From: Rehaibacterium terrae
GTDB taxonomy: Bacteria; Pseudomonadota; Gammaproteobacteria; Xanthomonadales; Xanthomonadaceae
Assembly: GCF_014202935.1 (NCBI RefSeq)
Contig: NZ_JACHHX010000006.1
Span: 94,497 to 158,496, forward strand
DNA length: 64,000 nucleotides
Direction of reading: 5' to 3'
Below, piece by piece: positions 1 to 9,521 of this stretch. The notes beneath the pieces are model-generated. The model saw only the letters and a list, made by a program, of their open reading frames with translations. It did no database searches and was not told where the DNA came from. The position numbers and the translations under genes were made by a program. Numbering within the stretch: the first letter of the stretch is position 1; each line of letters starts with the position of its first letter.

Positions 1-92
1 CTGCCGGCCATGCCGTACTTCCCCAGGCGGATGCGGCGTCGGGAGCGACGCCGGGACCGCAATTATCCGGGACAGGCGGGGACGGCGAAACC

Positions 93-107
93 CCGGGCGA
101 GGCCCGG
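93..107 (-). terminator. hairpin downstream of phoU
   Basis: CCGGGC and GCCCGG form a perfect 6-bp stem with a GAG loop, about 30 bases after the phoU stop codon. On the minus strand it is followed by GGTTTCG, so the T-tract is short. It may be a weak terminator of the pst operon. Bases 1-92 show no gene I can support. Confidence 0.35.
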
Positions 108-136
108 AGCCTGTCGGACCGGGCCGGAGCGGCGGG

Positions 137-868
137 CTACTCGCCCTTGCCGCCGGCGTCCGGGTTCATCGCCGGGTTGGCCTTGGGATGGCGCACGTCG
201 CGGCCTTCGACCAGATAGAACACGTACTCGGCCACGTTCTTGGCGTGGTCGCCGATGCGCTCGAGCGCCTTGAGGGCGAACATGACGTGCACCGAAGCAC
301 CGATCGAGCCCGGCTCCCTGGCCATCTGCGCCTTGAGATCGGCCAAGGCCGCGTCGTAGGCATCGTCGAGCCGGTCGTCCTCCTCGCCGACCTGGCGGGC
401 GCGCTCCAGGTCCAGCCGCACCAGCGCGTCGAGCGCGCCGTGCAGCATGCTCAGCGCGTAGCGGGCGGTGGTGGAGACGTGGGCCAGCCCCGGCACGCCG
501 CCGTGCTCCTCACGGCCCTCGTCGAGCCGGATCGCCGCCTTGGCGATCTTCTTGGCCTCGTCGCCGATGCGCTCCAGGTCGTTGACGGTCTTGGACAGCG
601 TCAGCACGGTGCGCAGATCGACGCCGAGCGGCGTGCGCAGGGCGAGCAGCTGGGCGACCTCCTCGTCGGCGCGGATCTCCATCCGGTCGACATCGCGGTC
701 GCGCTCGACGACCTCCAGGGCGACCGAGGGCTCGCCGCGCTCGAGCGCGCCGACCGCGCGCGAGACCTGGTCCTCGACCAGGCCGCCCATCTTGAGGACG
801 AGGTCGCGCAGGGTGGCCAGCTCCTCGTCGAACTTCTTGAGGGTGTGGGCGCTGTGGGTGATCGACAT
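137..868 (-). CDS. phoU: phosphate-specific transport system accessory protein PhoU
   Basis: Cytoplasmic regulator that links the Pst transporter to the PhoR kinase and keeps the Pho regulon off when phosphate is plentiful. The protein is 243 residues, normal for the family, and all helical. It carries two PhoU repeats, with the conserved ERIGDEAKKIA in the first and ERIGDHAKNVAEYV in the second. The start at MSITHSAH was chosen over a longer in-frame extension because family members begin close to this point and the extension would run into pstB. It is the last gene of pstSCAB-phoU, 19 bases after pstB. Confidence 0.96.
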   Translation of the reverse strand: MSITHSAHTLKKFDEELATLRDLVLKMGGLVEDQVSRAVGALERGEPSVALEVVERDRDVDRMEIRADEEVAQLLALRTPLGVDLRTVLTLSKTVNDLERIGDEAKKIAKAAIRLDEGREEHGGVPGLAHVSTTARYALSMLHGALDALVRLDLERARQVGEEDDRLDDAYDAALADLKAQMAREPGSIGASVHVMFALKALERIGDHAKNVAEYVFYLVEGRDVRHPKANPAMNPDAGGKGE

Positions 869-887
869 GGTGGTCTGCCCTCCCGGC

Positions 888-1664
888 TCAGCCGAAGCGG
901 CCGGTGATGTAGTTCTCGGTCTGTTCCTTGGCCGGCTTGGTGAAGATCTGCTCGGTCTCGCCGAACTCCACCAGTTCCCCAAGGTACATGAACGCGGTGT
1001 ACTTCGACACGCGGCCGGCCTGCTGCATGTTGTGGGTGACGATCAGGATCGTCACCTGCCGCTTGAGCTCCATGATGAGCTCCTCGATGTTGGCCGTGGC
1101 GATCGGGTCCAGCGCCGAGGTCGGCTCGTCGAACAGCAGGATCTCCGGCTCGGTGGCCAGGGTGCGGGCGATGCACAACCGCTGCTGCTGACCGCCTGAC
1201 AGGCTGGTCGCCAGCGAGTGCAGACGGTCCTTGACCTCGTCCCACAACGCGGCGTCGCGCAGCGCCTTCTCGACCTTCTCGGCCAGCACCGCCGGGCGCT
1301 TCTCGCCCATGATGCGCAGCCCGTAAGCCACGTTCTCGAAGATCGACTTCGGGAACGGATTGGGCTTCTGGAACACCATGCCGATGCGCATGCGCGTCTC
1401 GATCGGATCGACCGAGCTGTGCAGCAGGTTGACGTCGTCCGGAAACAGCCGGATCTCGCCCTCGTAGCGGCTGCCCGGATACAGGTCGTGCATCCGGTTG
1501 AAACAGCGCAGCAGGGTGGACTTTCCGCAGCCGGACGGACCGATCAGCGCGGTCACTTCCTTCTCGGCGACCTTGAAGCTGACGTCCTTGAGCGCGCGGA
1601 AGTCGCCGTAATAGAAGTTGAGGTTGCGGACCTCGGCCTTGCAGGTAGCGTTGTGGGCAGTCAT
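888..1664 (-). CDS. pstB: phosphate ABC transporter ATP-binding protein PstB
   Basis: ATPase that drives high-affinity phosphate import through PstC and PstA. The protein has 258 residues. Walker [10 protein letters not shown] lies at residues 42-50, the ABC signature LSGGQQQR at 155-162, Walker B ILLFDEP at 175-181 and the H-loop histidine at 211, so all catalytic elements are present. It starts 4 bases after the pstA stop codon, which implies translational coupling. The closest alternative would be another phosphate or phosphonate ATPase, but the gene order settles the identity. Confidence 0.98.
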   Translation of the reverse strand: MTAHNATCKAEVRNLNFYYGDFRALKDVSFKVAEKEVTALIGPSGCGKSTLLRCFNRMHDLYPGSRYEGEIRLFPDDVNLLHSSVDPIETRMRIGMVFQKPNPFPKSIFENVAYGLRIMGEKRPAVLAEKVEKALRDAALWDEVKDRLHSLATSLSGGQQQRLCIARTLATEPEILLFDEPTSALDPIATANIEELIMELKRQVTILIVTHNMQQAGRVSKYTAFMYLGELVEFGETEQIFTKPAKEQTENYITGRFG

Positions 1665-1668
1665 CGGG

Positions 1669-2589
1669 TCACCACTTGATGCGCTGGCGGGCGCGGTAGC
1701 GCAGCCAGATCGCGCAGGCGTTCATGAGCAGGGTCATCGCCACCAGCACCATGCCGGCGGCGGCGGCGTTGGCATGGAAGGCCGGATCCGGGCGCGAGAC
1801 CCAGTTGAACATCTGGATCGGCATCACCGTGAACGGCGAGAACAGCCATTCGAAGTTGAGGAACGGCGGCGTGGCCGTGACCGGCGCCGGCGGCAGGAAG
1901 GCGATGAAGGTCAACGCGCCGATGGTGATGATCGGTGCGGTCTCGCCGATCGCGCGCGACAGGCCGATGATCACGCCGGTGAGGATGCCTGCCGCCGAGT
2001 ACGGCAGCACGTGGTTGCTCACCGTCTGCCACTTCGAGGCGCCCAGGCCGTAGCTGGCCTCGCGGATCGACTGCGGCACGGCGCGGATCGCCTCGCGGGT
2101 GGAGACGATCACGATCGGCAGGATCAGCATCGCCAGGGTCAGGCCCGCGGTCAGGATGCTCTCGCCGAGGTTGAGCTGGTACACCAGCAGGCCGAGCGCG
2201 AGCAGGCCGTAGATGATCGAGGGCACGCCGGCCAGGTTGCTGACGTTGATCTCGATCAGCTCCGAGATCCGGTTCTTCGGCGCGTACTCCTCCAGCCATA
2301 CGCCCGCGGCCACGCCGACCGGCACCGCCGCCAACGCGGTCACCAGCATCACCAGGAAGCTGCCGACCCAGGCCGACAGGATGCCGGCCTGCGCCGCGCG
2401 CCGCGACGGGAAGCTGGTGAAGAAATCGACGCTCAGCCGCCCCGCGCCATCGATCACCAGCTGCGCGAACAGGGCGGTGAGCACCAGCAGTGCGGCCAGC
2501 ATGACGATCAGGCCCAGCATCTCGAAGGCCATGTCCTTGAGCTTGTGGCGCCCGATCAGGGCGCGGATTTCTTCCGGTTTCAGCGCCAT
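1669..2589 (-). CDS. pstA: phosphate ABC transporter permease PstA
   Basis: One of two inner-membrane permease subunits of the Pst importer. The protein has 306 residues with about six hydrophobic segments. The EAA-type cytoplasmic loop that contacts PstB is visible around [15 protein letters not shown]. The N-terminal cytoplasmic helix [16 protein letters not shown] is typical of longer PstA proteins. It begins one base after the pstC stop codon and ends 4 bases before pstB. Confidence 0.97.
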   Translation of the reverse strand: MALKPEEIRALIGRHKLKDMAFEMLGLIVMLAALLVLTALFAQLVIDGAGRLSVDFFTSFPSRRAAQAGILSAWVGSFLVMLVTALAAVPVGVAAGVWLEEYAPKNRISELIEINVSNLAGVPSIIYGLLALGLLVYQLNLGESILTAGLTLAMLILPIVIVSTREAIRAVPQSIREASYGLGASKWQTVSNHVLPYSAAGILTGVIIGLSRAIGETAPIITIGALTFIAFLPPAPVTATPPFLNFEWLFSPFTVMPIQMFNWVSRPDPAFHANAAAAGMVLVAMTLLMNACAIWLRYRARQRIKW

Positions 2590-2590
2590 C

Positions 2591-3526
2591 TCAGTACGCC
2601 TCCCGCCAGCGCTTGCGGATCCAGTGGCCGATCAGGTTGAACACCAGGGTGATCACGAACAGGGTCAGGCCGGCGGCGAAGATGCTCTGGTAGCCGATCG
2701 AACCATGCGGCAGGTCGCCCATCGCCACCTGCACGATGAAGGCGGTGATGGTCGCCGCTGCCTCGGTCGGGTTGAAGGTCAGGTTGGGCTGCTGGCCGGC
2801 GGCGATGGCGACGACCATCGTCTCGCCGACCGCACGCGAGATGCCGAGGATGTACGAAGCGACGATGCCCGACAGCGCCGCCGGGGTGACCACCCGCACC
2901 GCGGTCTGGAAACGGCTGGCGCCCATGCCGTAGCTGGCCTCGCGCAGGTGCATCGGCACCGCGCGCATCGCGTCCTCGGACAGCGAGCTGATGTAGGGAA
3001 TGATCATGATGCCGATCACGATGCCCGGGCCGAGCATGTTGAAGCCGGGCAGGCCGGGGATGAACTTCTGCAGCAGTGGCGTGACGAACAGCAGCGCGAA
3101 GTAGCCGAACACCACCGTCGGCACGCCGGAGATCAGCTCCAGGATCGGCTTGACCACCTCGCGCACCCGCGGCCTGGCGAATTCGCTGAGGTAGATCGCG
3201 GTGATCGTGCCCAGCGGCACGGCCACCAGCAGCGCGATCAGGCTGGTGGTCAGGGTGCCGGCCACCAGCGGCAGGATGCCGTAGCGGGCGTTCTCGAACA
3301 GCGGCGTCCACTGGGTGTCGGTCAGGAACGTCCACAGCGGGACGTGCTCGAAGAAGGCAGCCGACTCGTAGACCAGGATGATCACGATGGCCGCGGTGAT
3401 CGCGACCGCCGAGAATGCCGCCAGGAACAGCAGCGCCTCGATCGCCCGTTCGCGCAGCTTGCGCCACGGGCTGGGCACGAAACGGCGCGCCGGCGCGGCG
3501 ACCTGACTGGAAGTTTGGTTGGACAT
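2591..3526 (-). CDS. pstC: phosphate ABC transporter permease PstC
   Basis: Second inner-membrane permease of the phosphate importer, 311 residues. The EAA loop is seen at LREASYGMGASRFQT, closely matching that of PstA. Hydrophobic segments follow a basic N-terminal stretch (SPWRKLRERA). The gene is separated from pstS by 74 bases that hold a perfect hairpin; this is the only sizable gap in the operon and may set the ratio of binding protein to permease. Confidence 0.97.
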   Translation of the reverse strand: MSNQTSSQVAAPARRFVPSPWRKLRERAIEALLFLAAFSAVAITAAIVIILVYESAAFFEHVPLWTFLTDTQWTPLFENARYGILPLVAGTLTTSLIALLVAVPLGTITAIYLSEFARPRVREVVKPILELISGVPTVVFGYFALLFVTPLLQKFIPGLPGFNMLGPGIVIGIMIIPYISSLSEDAMRAVPMHLREASYGMGASRFQTAVRVVTPAALSGIVASYILGISRAVGETMVVAIAAGQQPNLTFNPTEAAATITAFIVQVAMGDLPHGSIGYQSIFAAGLTLFVITLVFNLIGHWIRKRWREAY

Positions 3527-3549
3527 CGGTTGGGGGATCCCCTGCGGCA

Positions 3550-3577
3550 GGACGCGGCACCCGAAGATGCCGCGTCC
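3550..3577 (-). promoter_or_regulatory. hairpin between pstS and pstC
   Basis: GGACGCGGCA and TGCCGCGTCC form a perfect 10-bp stem around an 8-base loop. It sits just after pstS and before pstC, with no T-run. Such intercistronic hairpins commonly stabilise the upstream binding-protein message or attenuate read-through. That role is inferred here. Confidence 0.55.
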
Positions 3578-3600
3578 AGATGACCGTATTCCGTTCCGGC

Positions 3601-4599
<999 letters not shown>

Positions 4600-4687
4600 C
4601 GGATGTTCTCCAGGGCAAACGGAAGGGAGTCTGCGGGGCGGCCCGCGCCGGACGGGTCCAGGCCGCGGAGAACAATATTTCAGTAAT

Positions 4688-4705
4688 GTTTCGGTTGTGT
4701 GACAG
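4688..4705 (-). promoter_or_regulatory. candidate Pho box upstream of pstS
   Basis: On the minus strand CTGTCAC, a 4-base spacer ACAA and then CCGAAAC are seen, upstream of pstS. The first half matches the PhoB half-site CTGTCAT at six of seven positions; the second half is weak. Spacing and location fit a PhoB site, but one half-site is degenerate. Confidence 0.45.
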
Positions 4706-4770
4706 CACACCGGACCGCGCCCAGCCCGGTTCAACCGGGGTAAAGAGCCGGCCGGACAGACTACCGGACC

Positions 4771-5376
4771 ATGCGCCCCCGCCACCCCACCACCCTGGAC
4801 CTGCTGCGCGAAACCGCCCGTGGCGAACCCGCCGACAGCCTGGCACTGGCCGACCTGCTGCAACGTTTCCGCGAGCGGGCGTTCGGCGTGCTGCTGCTGG
4901 CCGCCACCCTGCCCGCCTTCATTCCGCTGCCGCTCGGCGTGGGCGCGATCGCCGGACCGCTGGTGATGCTCGTCGGCCTGCAGCTGCTGCTGGCCTTCCA
5001 TCAGCCCTGGCTGCCACGCGGCCTGCGCACGCGGGGGCCGCAGCGCGAGACCGTGGCCCGCTTCCTGCGACGCAGCGAGCCGTTGCTGCGGCGACTGGAG
5101 CGTCTGGTGCGGCCGCGCTGGGAGGTGCTGGTCACCCACCCCCTCGCCCTGTGCCTGACCGGCGCCCTGCTGCTGGCGCTGGGCTTTCTGCTGGCGCTGC
5201 CGATCCCGTTCACCAATTACCCCTTCGGCCTGCTGCTGTTGCTCTACAGCGTCGCCCTGATCGAGCGCGACGGGCTGTTGCTGAGCGTCGCCTGGCTGCT
5301 CGGCGGCGGGGTGATCGGCGTCTTCCTGCTGGCCTCGGAGGCGGCCGCGGGCTGGGTCGGACGGATGCTGGCCTGA
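4771..5376 (+). CDS. ExoD-family exopolysaccharide synthesis membrane protein
   Basis: The 201-residue protein resembles ExoD of rhizobia, an inner-membrane protein needed for exopolysaccharide production and alkaline tolerance; its biochemical role is not known. Visible features are the N-terminal SLALADLLQRFRERAFGVLL region, the hydrophobic FIPLPLGVGAIAGPLVMLVG segment and three further C-terminal membrane spans. It is transcribed divergently from pstS and stands alone. A small palindrome (GGGACCCGGGTCCC, 5380-5393) follows the stop codon and may act in termination. Confidence 0.8.
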   Translation: MRPRHPTTLDLLRETARGEPADSLALADLLQRFRERAFGVLLLAATLPAFIPLPLGVGAIAGPLVMLVGLQLLLAFHQPWLPRGLRTRGPQRETVARFLRRSEPLLRRLERLVRPRWEVLVTHPLALCLTGALLLALGFLLALPIPFTNYPFGLLLLLYSVALIERDGLLLSVAWLLGGGVIGVFLLASEAAAGWVGRMLA

Positions 5377-5392
5377 AGGGGACCCGGGTCCC

Positions 5393-5431
5393 GGGAAAGA
5401 GCCTCGAAAGATCGTCACCCCGGCGCGAGCC
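5393..5431 (+). repeat. partial copy of dispersed intergenic repeat
   Basis: The stretch GGGAAAGAGCCTCGAAAGAT followed by CGTCACCCCGGCGCGAGCC resembles the elements at 12225-12276 and 46517-46562. The right arm of the hairpin is degraded here. It lies between exoD and asnB. Confidence 0.5.
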
Positions 5432-5547
5432 AGCGCCCCTCCCCCACCCGCCGAAGCCGGGGCGAGCCAGGCCAGGTCGGGCAAGTGCAATTCCTGTTGC
5501 GATGCACAACAATCAGCCGGTCGCCCCCATCACCGACCGCCCCGCGC

Positions 5548-7218
5548 ATGTGCTCGATCCTCGGCATCCTCGAACTCCAGACCGACCCCGTGCCGCTGCG
5601 CGCCCGCGCGCTGGAGCTGTCCCGGCGCATGCGCCACCGCGGCCCGGACTGGTCCGGCGTGTATGCCGACGGCCGCGCCATCCTGGTCCATGAGCGGCTG
5701 GCCATCGTCGGCGTGGACAGTGGCGCGCAGCCGCTGCTCAGCCCCGACGGCAAGCAGGCGCTGGCGGTCAACGGCGAGATCTACAACCACCGTGTCCTGC
5801 GCGCCCGCTTCGAGGGCGAGTACGGCTTCCAGACCCACTCCGACTGCGAGGTGATCCTGCCGCTGTACCGCGAGCGCGGCGCCGGTTTCGTCGACGAACT
5901 GGAGGGCATGTTCGCCTTCGTGCTGTGGGACGCCGAGGCCGGCCGCTGGCTGGTGGCGCGCGACCCGATCGGCATCATTCCGCTCTATTTCGGTCGCGAC
6001 GAACACGGCAACCTGTACTTCGCCTCCGAGCTGAAGGCGCTGGCCCCGGTCTGCCGCGAGGCGCAGGAATTCCCGCCCGGCCACGTCTGGGCCAGCGGCC
6101 AGCCCGAGCCGCAGCGCTACTACCGGCCCGACTGGCGCGAGTATGCGGCGGTCGCGGGTCGCCCGGCCGACCGCGCCACGCTGCGCAGCGCGCTGGAAGC
6201 GGCGGTGAAGAGCCACCTGATGAGCGACGTTCCCTATGGCGTGCTGCTGTCCGGCGGGCTGGATTCCTCGCTGATCGCCGCCATCGCCAAGAAATACTCG
6301 GCACGCCGGGTCGAGGAGGACGGCAAGACCGAGGCCTGGTGGCCGCAGCTGCACAGCTTCGCCATCGGCCTGAAAGGCGCGCCCGACCTGAAGGCCGCGC
6401 GCGAGGTCGCCGCCCACATCGGCACCATCCACCACGAGCTGCATTTCACCGTGCAGGAGGGGCTGGACGCCCTGGACGACGTCATCCACCACCTGGAAAC
6501 CTACGACGTCACCACCGTGCGCGCCTCCACGCCGATGTACCTGATGGCGCGACGGATCCGCGCCATGGGCATCAAGATGGTGCTCTCCGGCGAAGGCTCG
6601 GACGAGCTGTTCGGCGGCTACCTGTACTTCCACAAGGCCCCCGATGCCCGTGCGCTGCACGAGGAGACGGTGCGCAAGCTCGACCAGCTGCACCTGTACG
6701 ACTGCCTGCGCGCCAACAAGGCGATGGCGGCCTGGGGCGTGGAAGCGCGTGTGCCCTTCCTAGACCGCCGCTTCATCGATGTCGCGATGCGGCTGGACCC
6801 GGAAGCGAAGCTCTCGGGCAGCCAGCGCGGCCGGATCGAGAAGCAGCTCCTGCGCGAGGCCTTCGCCGGCTACCTGCCCGACAGCGTGCTGTGGCGGCAG
6901 AAGGAACAGTTCTCCGACGGCGTCGGCTACGCCTGGATCGATTCGCTCAAGGCGCATGCCGAGGCCAGGGTGAGCGACCGGCAGCTGGCCAATGCCGGCT
7001 ACCGCTTCCCGCACAACACGCCGCAGACCAAGGAGGCGTACCTGTACCGGGAGATCTTCGAGCGCCACTTCCCGCAACCGTGGGCCGCGCAGTGCGTGCC
7101 GGGCGGCCCGTCGGTGGCCTGCTCCACCGCCGCCGCGCTGGAGTGGGACCCGTCGCTCAAGGCCGTGCTCGACCCGTCCGGCCGCGCGGTACGCAGCGTG
7201 CACCGGCAGGCCTACTGA
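5548..7218 (+). CDS. asnB: asparagine synthetase B, glutamine-hydrolysing
   Basis: Makes asparagine from aspartate, ATP and glutamine in the cytoplasm. The protein has 556 residues (E. coli AsnB has 554). The start was set at MCSILGIL because Cys2 must become the N-terminal nucleophile of the class II glutaminase domain. RGPD (31-34) and NGEIYNH (75-81) belong to the glutaminase site. The synthetase domain carries the ATP pyrophosphatase loop SGGLDSS from residue 235 and SGEGSDELFGGY. It ends convergently against the GGDEF-EAL gene, with a long inverted repeat between them. Confidence 0.97.
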   Translation: MCSILGILELQTDPVPLRARALELSRRMRHRGPDWSGVYADGRAILVHERLAIVGVDSGAQPLLSPDGKQALAVNGEIYNHRVLRARFEGEYGFQTHSDCEVILPLYRERGAGFVDELEGMFAFVLWDAEAGRWLVARDPIGIIPLYFGRDEHGNLYFASELKALAPVCREAQEFPPGHVWASGQPEPQRYYRPDWREYAAVAGRPADRATLRSALEAAVKSHLMSDVPYGVLLSGGLDSSLIAAIAKKYSARRVEEDGKTEAWWPQLHSFAIGLKGAPDLKAAREVAAHIGTIHHELHFTVQEGLDALDDVIHHLETYDVTTVRASTPMYLMARRIRAMGIKMVLSGEGSDELFGGYLYFHKAPDARALHEETVRKLDQLHLYDCLRANKAMAAWGVEARVPFLDRRFIDVAMRLDPEAKLSGSQRGRIEKQLLREAFAGYLPDSVLWRQKEQFSDGVGYAWIDSLKAHAEARVSDRQLANAGYRFPHNTPQTKEAYLYREIFERHFPQPWAAQCVPGGPSVACSTAAALEWDPSLKAVLDPSGRAVRSVHRQAY

Positions 7219-7252
7219 GCCGCCTTTGAGCCGCCTTTCCCGGCACCGCCAC

Positions 7253-7376
7253 AAAGCCGAAAAGCACGCACGGAGGATGCGGAGAACAATCGGAGAAGGC
7301 GGAGATGAGTCGATTGTCTCCGTTCTGCTCCTGTTGTTCTCTGCTTACTCCGTGCGTGCTTTGGCTCTTTCCGCTT
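7253..7376. repeat. long imperfect inverted repeat between asnB and GGDEF-EAL gene
   Basis: The left arm 7262-7305 starts AAGCACGCACGGAG and the right arm 7317-7361 ends CTCCGTGCGTGCTT. The arms are about 80% complementary over 45 bases and the loop is only about 11 bases. The arms themselves contain recurring CGGAG/GGAGA units. Placed between two convergent genes, it could work as a bidirectional terminator or be a mobile palindromic element. Confidence 0.7.
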
Positions 7377-7409
7377 TCCCGCCCTGCCTGCCCGCCGCGG
7401 AGCAACCGC

Positions 7410-9518
7410 TCAGCCCGCCAGCCGGCGCATCAGCTCCTGCATCGCCATCGGCCGCCCCAGCCAGAAGCCCTGGGCGAGGTCGCAGTTGCGCTCGCGCAGC
7501 ACCGCGTACTGGCCTTCGTTCTCCACACCCTCGGCCACCACGGTGATGCCGAGCGAGTGGGCCATGGCGATGATGGCGGAGGTCAGCGCCAGGTCGTCGG
7601 GATCGCGCAGCACGTCGGCGACGAAGCTGCGATCGATCTTCACGCCGTCCACCGGCACCCGGCGCAGGTGGCTCAGTCCGGAAAAACCGGTACCGAAGTC
7701 GTCCAGCCAGATCTTCACGCCCAGGGCGCGCAACCGTGACAGCAGGGCGCTGGCCTGCACCTCGTCTCCGAGCACGGCGGTCTCGGTCAGCTCGATGTGC
7801 AGCCGTTCCGGCGCCAGGCCGGAGTCCTTCAGGGTGGCGGCCACCACCTCGGGCAGATCGCCGCCGCGCAGCTGGCGCGCGGAGATGTTGACCGACACGA
7901 ACGGCGCCTCGCCTTGCTCCACCTGCCAGCGCTGCGCGTCTTCACAGGCGCGGGCCAGCACGTGGCGACCGAGCGCCTCGATCAGCCCGCTCTGTTCGGC
8001 CACGTCGATGAACACCGCTGGCGGAATGACGCCGTGCAGCGGGTGCTGCCAGCGCAACAGCGCCTCGGCACCGACCAGGGCCCCGTCGGCGAGCCGGAAT
8101 ACCGGCTGGTAGTGCAGACTCAGTTCGCCGCGCTCCCAGGCGCCGCGCAGATCCTGCTCCATCTGAACGCGCCGCTCCACCGCCTGGTTCATCGCCTTGC
8201 TGTAGAAGCGGTAGCAGTTCTTGCCGGCGACCTTGGCCTGGTACATGGCGATGTCGCCGTTCTTCAGCAGCAGCCCGGCGCCGGCCGCATCGTGCGGGAA
8301 CAGGGTGATGCCCACCGAAGCACCGAGGAAAACCTCGCGACCCAGCACCTCGATCGGCTGCTGCAACTCCAGGATGATCGCATCGGCCAGACGGCTGGCC
8401 GTGGCGCGCATGTCCTGGCCGAGGATCAGGGCGACGAACTCGTCGCCGCCGAAACGCGCCACCTCGGCGCCATCGCCGCCGATCCGCTCCACGCACTGGC
8501 GGATGCGGGTGGCGAACTGCGCCAGCACTTCGTCGCCGGCATCGTGGCCGAGGGTGTCGTTGACGCGCTTGAAGTCGTCCACGTCGAGGAACAGCAGTGC
8601 CAGCTCGCCGCCGCTGGCCTGCAAGGTCAGCAGGCGCTGGTCGAGCAACTCGCGGAAGGCCAGCCGGTTGGGCAGACCGGTCAGGCTGTCGCCGTAGGCC
8701 ATGCGGCGGATGTCGCGGTCGTGGCGGTCCACGCTCTCGCTCATCCGTTTGAAGGCGCGGATCAGGTCGCCCAGCTCGTCGCCGCGGCGAGTGTCGAGCT
8801 GGACCCGCTCGTAACGCCCGATCTCGACCGCCCGCGCCGCCTCGGCCAGCTGGCGTATCGGCCGCACCAGGCCGCGCGACACCAGCACGAGCACCGCCAC
8901 GCCGAGCGCGGTCAGCGCGGCGAGCAGCGCGGCCAGCCAGTACAGATTGCGCTGGGCGATGGCGCCCAGCCCCTGCCGCAGCAAGGCATCGGCGCGCGAC
9001 TGCTGCTCGCCGACCACGGCGAGCGAGAAACCGAGACGCACACCGCCGATGCGCTCGTCGCCGATGAAGATCGGCTGGGTCACGTCCATCGTCTCGGCCG
9101 ACCACTGCACCCGCAGCGACTGCGCGGCGATGGCGCCGGCAGCGAACGGGTCGTCCATCGGCTGGCCATACCCCGGGATGTCGCTCGAACCGTCGTGCAC
9201 GACCAGGCCCTCGGCGTCGAAGACGATCACGTAGGCGACGTCAGGCTGCCGCAATACGGACCGGCTCAGTTCCCCGATCGTGTCGAGGTCGAAGTAGTAG
9301 AGCGGGTTGGCGATCGCTTCGGCGAGCTGGCTGGACAGCGCCGCGCCGCGCCGGCGCAGGCCCTCCATCGCCAGCTCGTGCACGGCCTCGCGACCGATGC
9401 CGGCCAGCTCTTCCTGGCTGTCCTCGTACTGCCACCACAACGCCGCCAGCACCACCAGCGCGGTCCCCAACACCAGGGCCAGGATGGTGAGCACGCGCGC
9501 CTGCAAGCCGTAACGCAT
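7410..9518 (-). CDS. membrane-bound GGDEF-EAL c-di-GMP turnover protein
   Basis: The 702-residue inner-membrane protein has a membrane span near residues 9-29, a periplasmic sensing region to about 190, a second span near 195-215 and a HAMP-like linker, followed by GGDEF and EAL domains. The cyclase motif RFGGDEF is intact and I see no RxxD inhibitory site just upstream. The phosphodiesterase motifs are also intact: EALLRW, SVNISARQL, ELTETA, DDFGTGFS, KIDRSF and AEGVEN. It may therefore make or degrade c-di-GMP. It starts 3 bases after the PhnD-like gene, so the pair is an operon and the binding protein may supply the signal to the periplasmic domain. Confidence 0.93.
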   Translation of the reverse strand: MRYGLQARVLTILALVLGTALVVLAALWWQYEDSQEELAGIGREAVHELAMEGLRRRGAALSSQLAEAIANPLYYFDLDTIGELSRSVLRQPDVAYVIVFDAEGLVVHDGSSDIPGYGQPMDDPFAAGAIAAQSLRVQWSAETMDVTQPIFIGDERIGGVRLGFSLAVVGEQQSRADALLRQGLGAIAQRNLYWLAALLAALTALGVAVLVLVSRGLVRPIRQLAEAARAVEIGRYERVQLDTRRGDELGDLIRAFKRMSESVDRHDRDIRRMAYGDSLTGLPNRLAFRELLDQRLLTLQASGGELALLFLDVDDFKRVNDTLGHDAGDEVLAQFATRIRQCVERIGGDGAEVARFGGDEFVALILGQDMRATASRLADAIILELQQPIEVLGREVFLGASVGITLFPHDAAGAGLLLKNGDIAMYQAKVAGKNCYRFYSKAMNQAVERRVQMEQDLRGAWERGELSLHYQPVFRLADGALVGAEALLRWQHPLHGVIPPAVFIDVAEQSGLIEALGRHVLARACEDAQRWQVEQGEAPFVSVNISARQLRGGDLPEVVAATLKDSGLAPERLHIELTETAVLGDEVQASALLSRLRALGVKIWLDDFGTGFSGLSHLRRVPVDGVKIDRSFVADVLRDPDDLALTSAIIAMAHSLGITVVAEGVENEGQYAVLRERNCDLAQGFWLGRPMAMQELMRRLAG

Positions 9519-9521
9519 GCC

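Noticed and set aside
1..136. Gene at the left edge
   Set aside because: The short open frames here are antisense to or continuous with phoU-side sequence and show no recognisable product.
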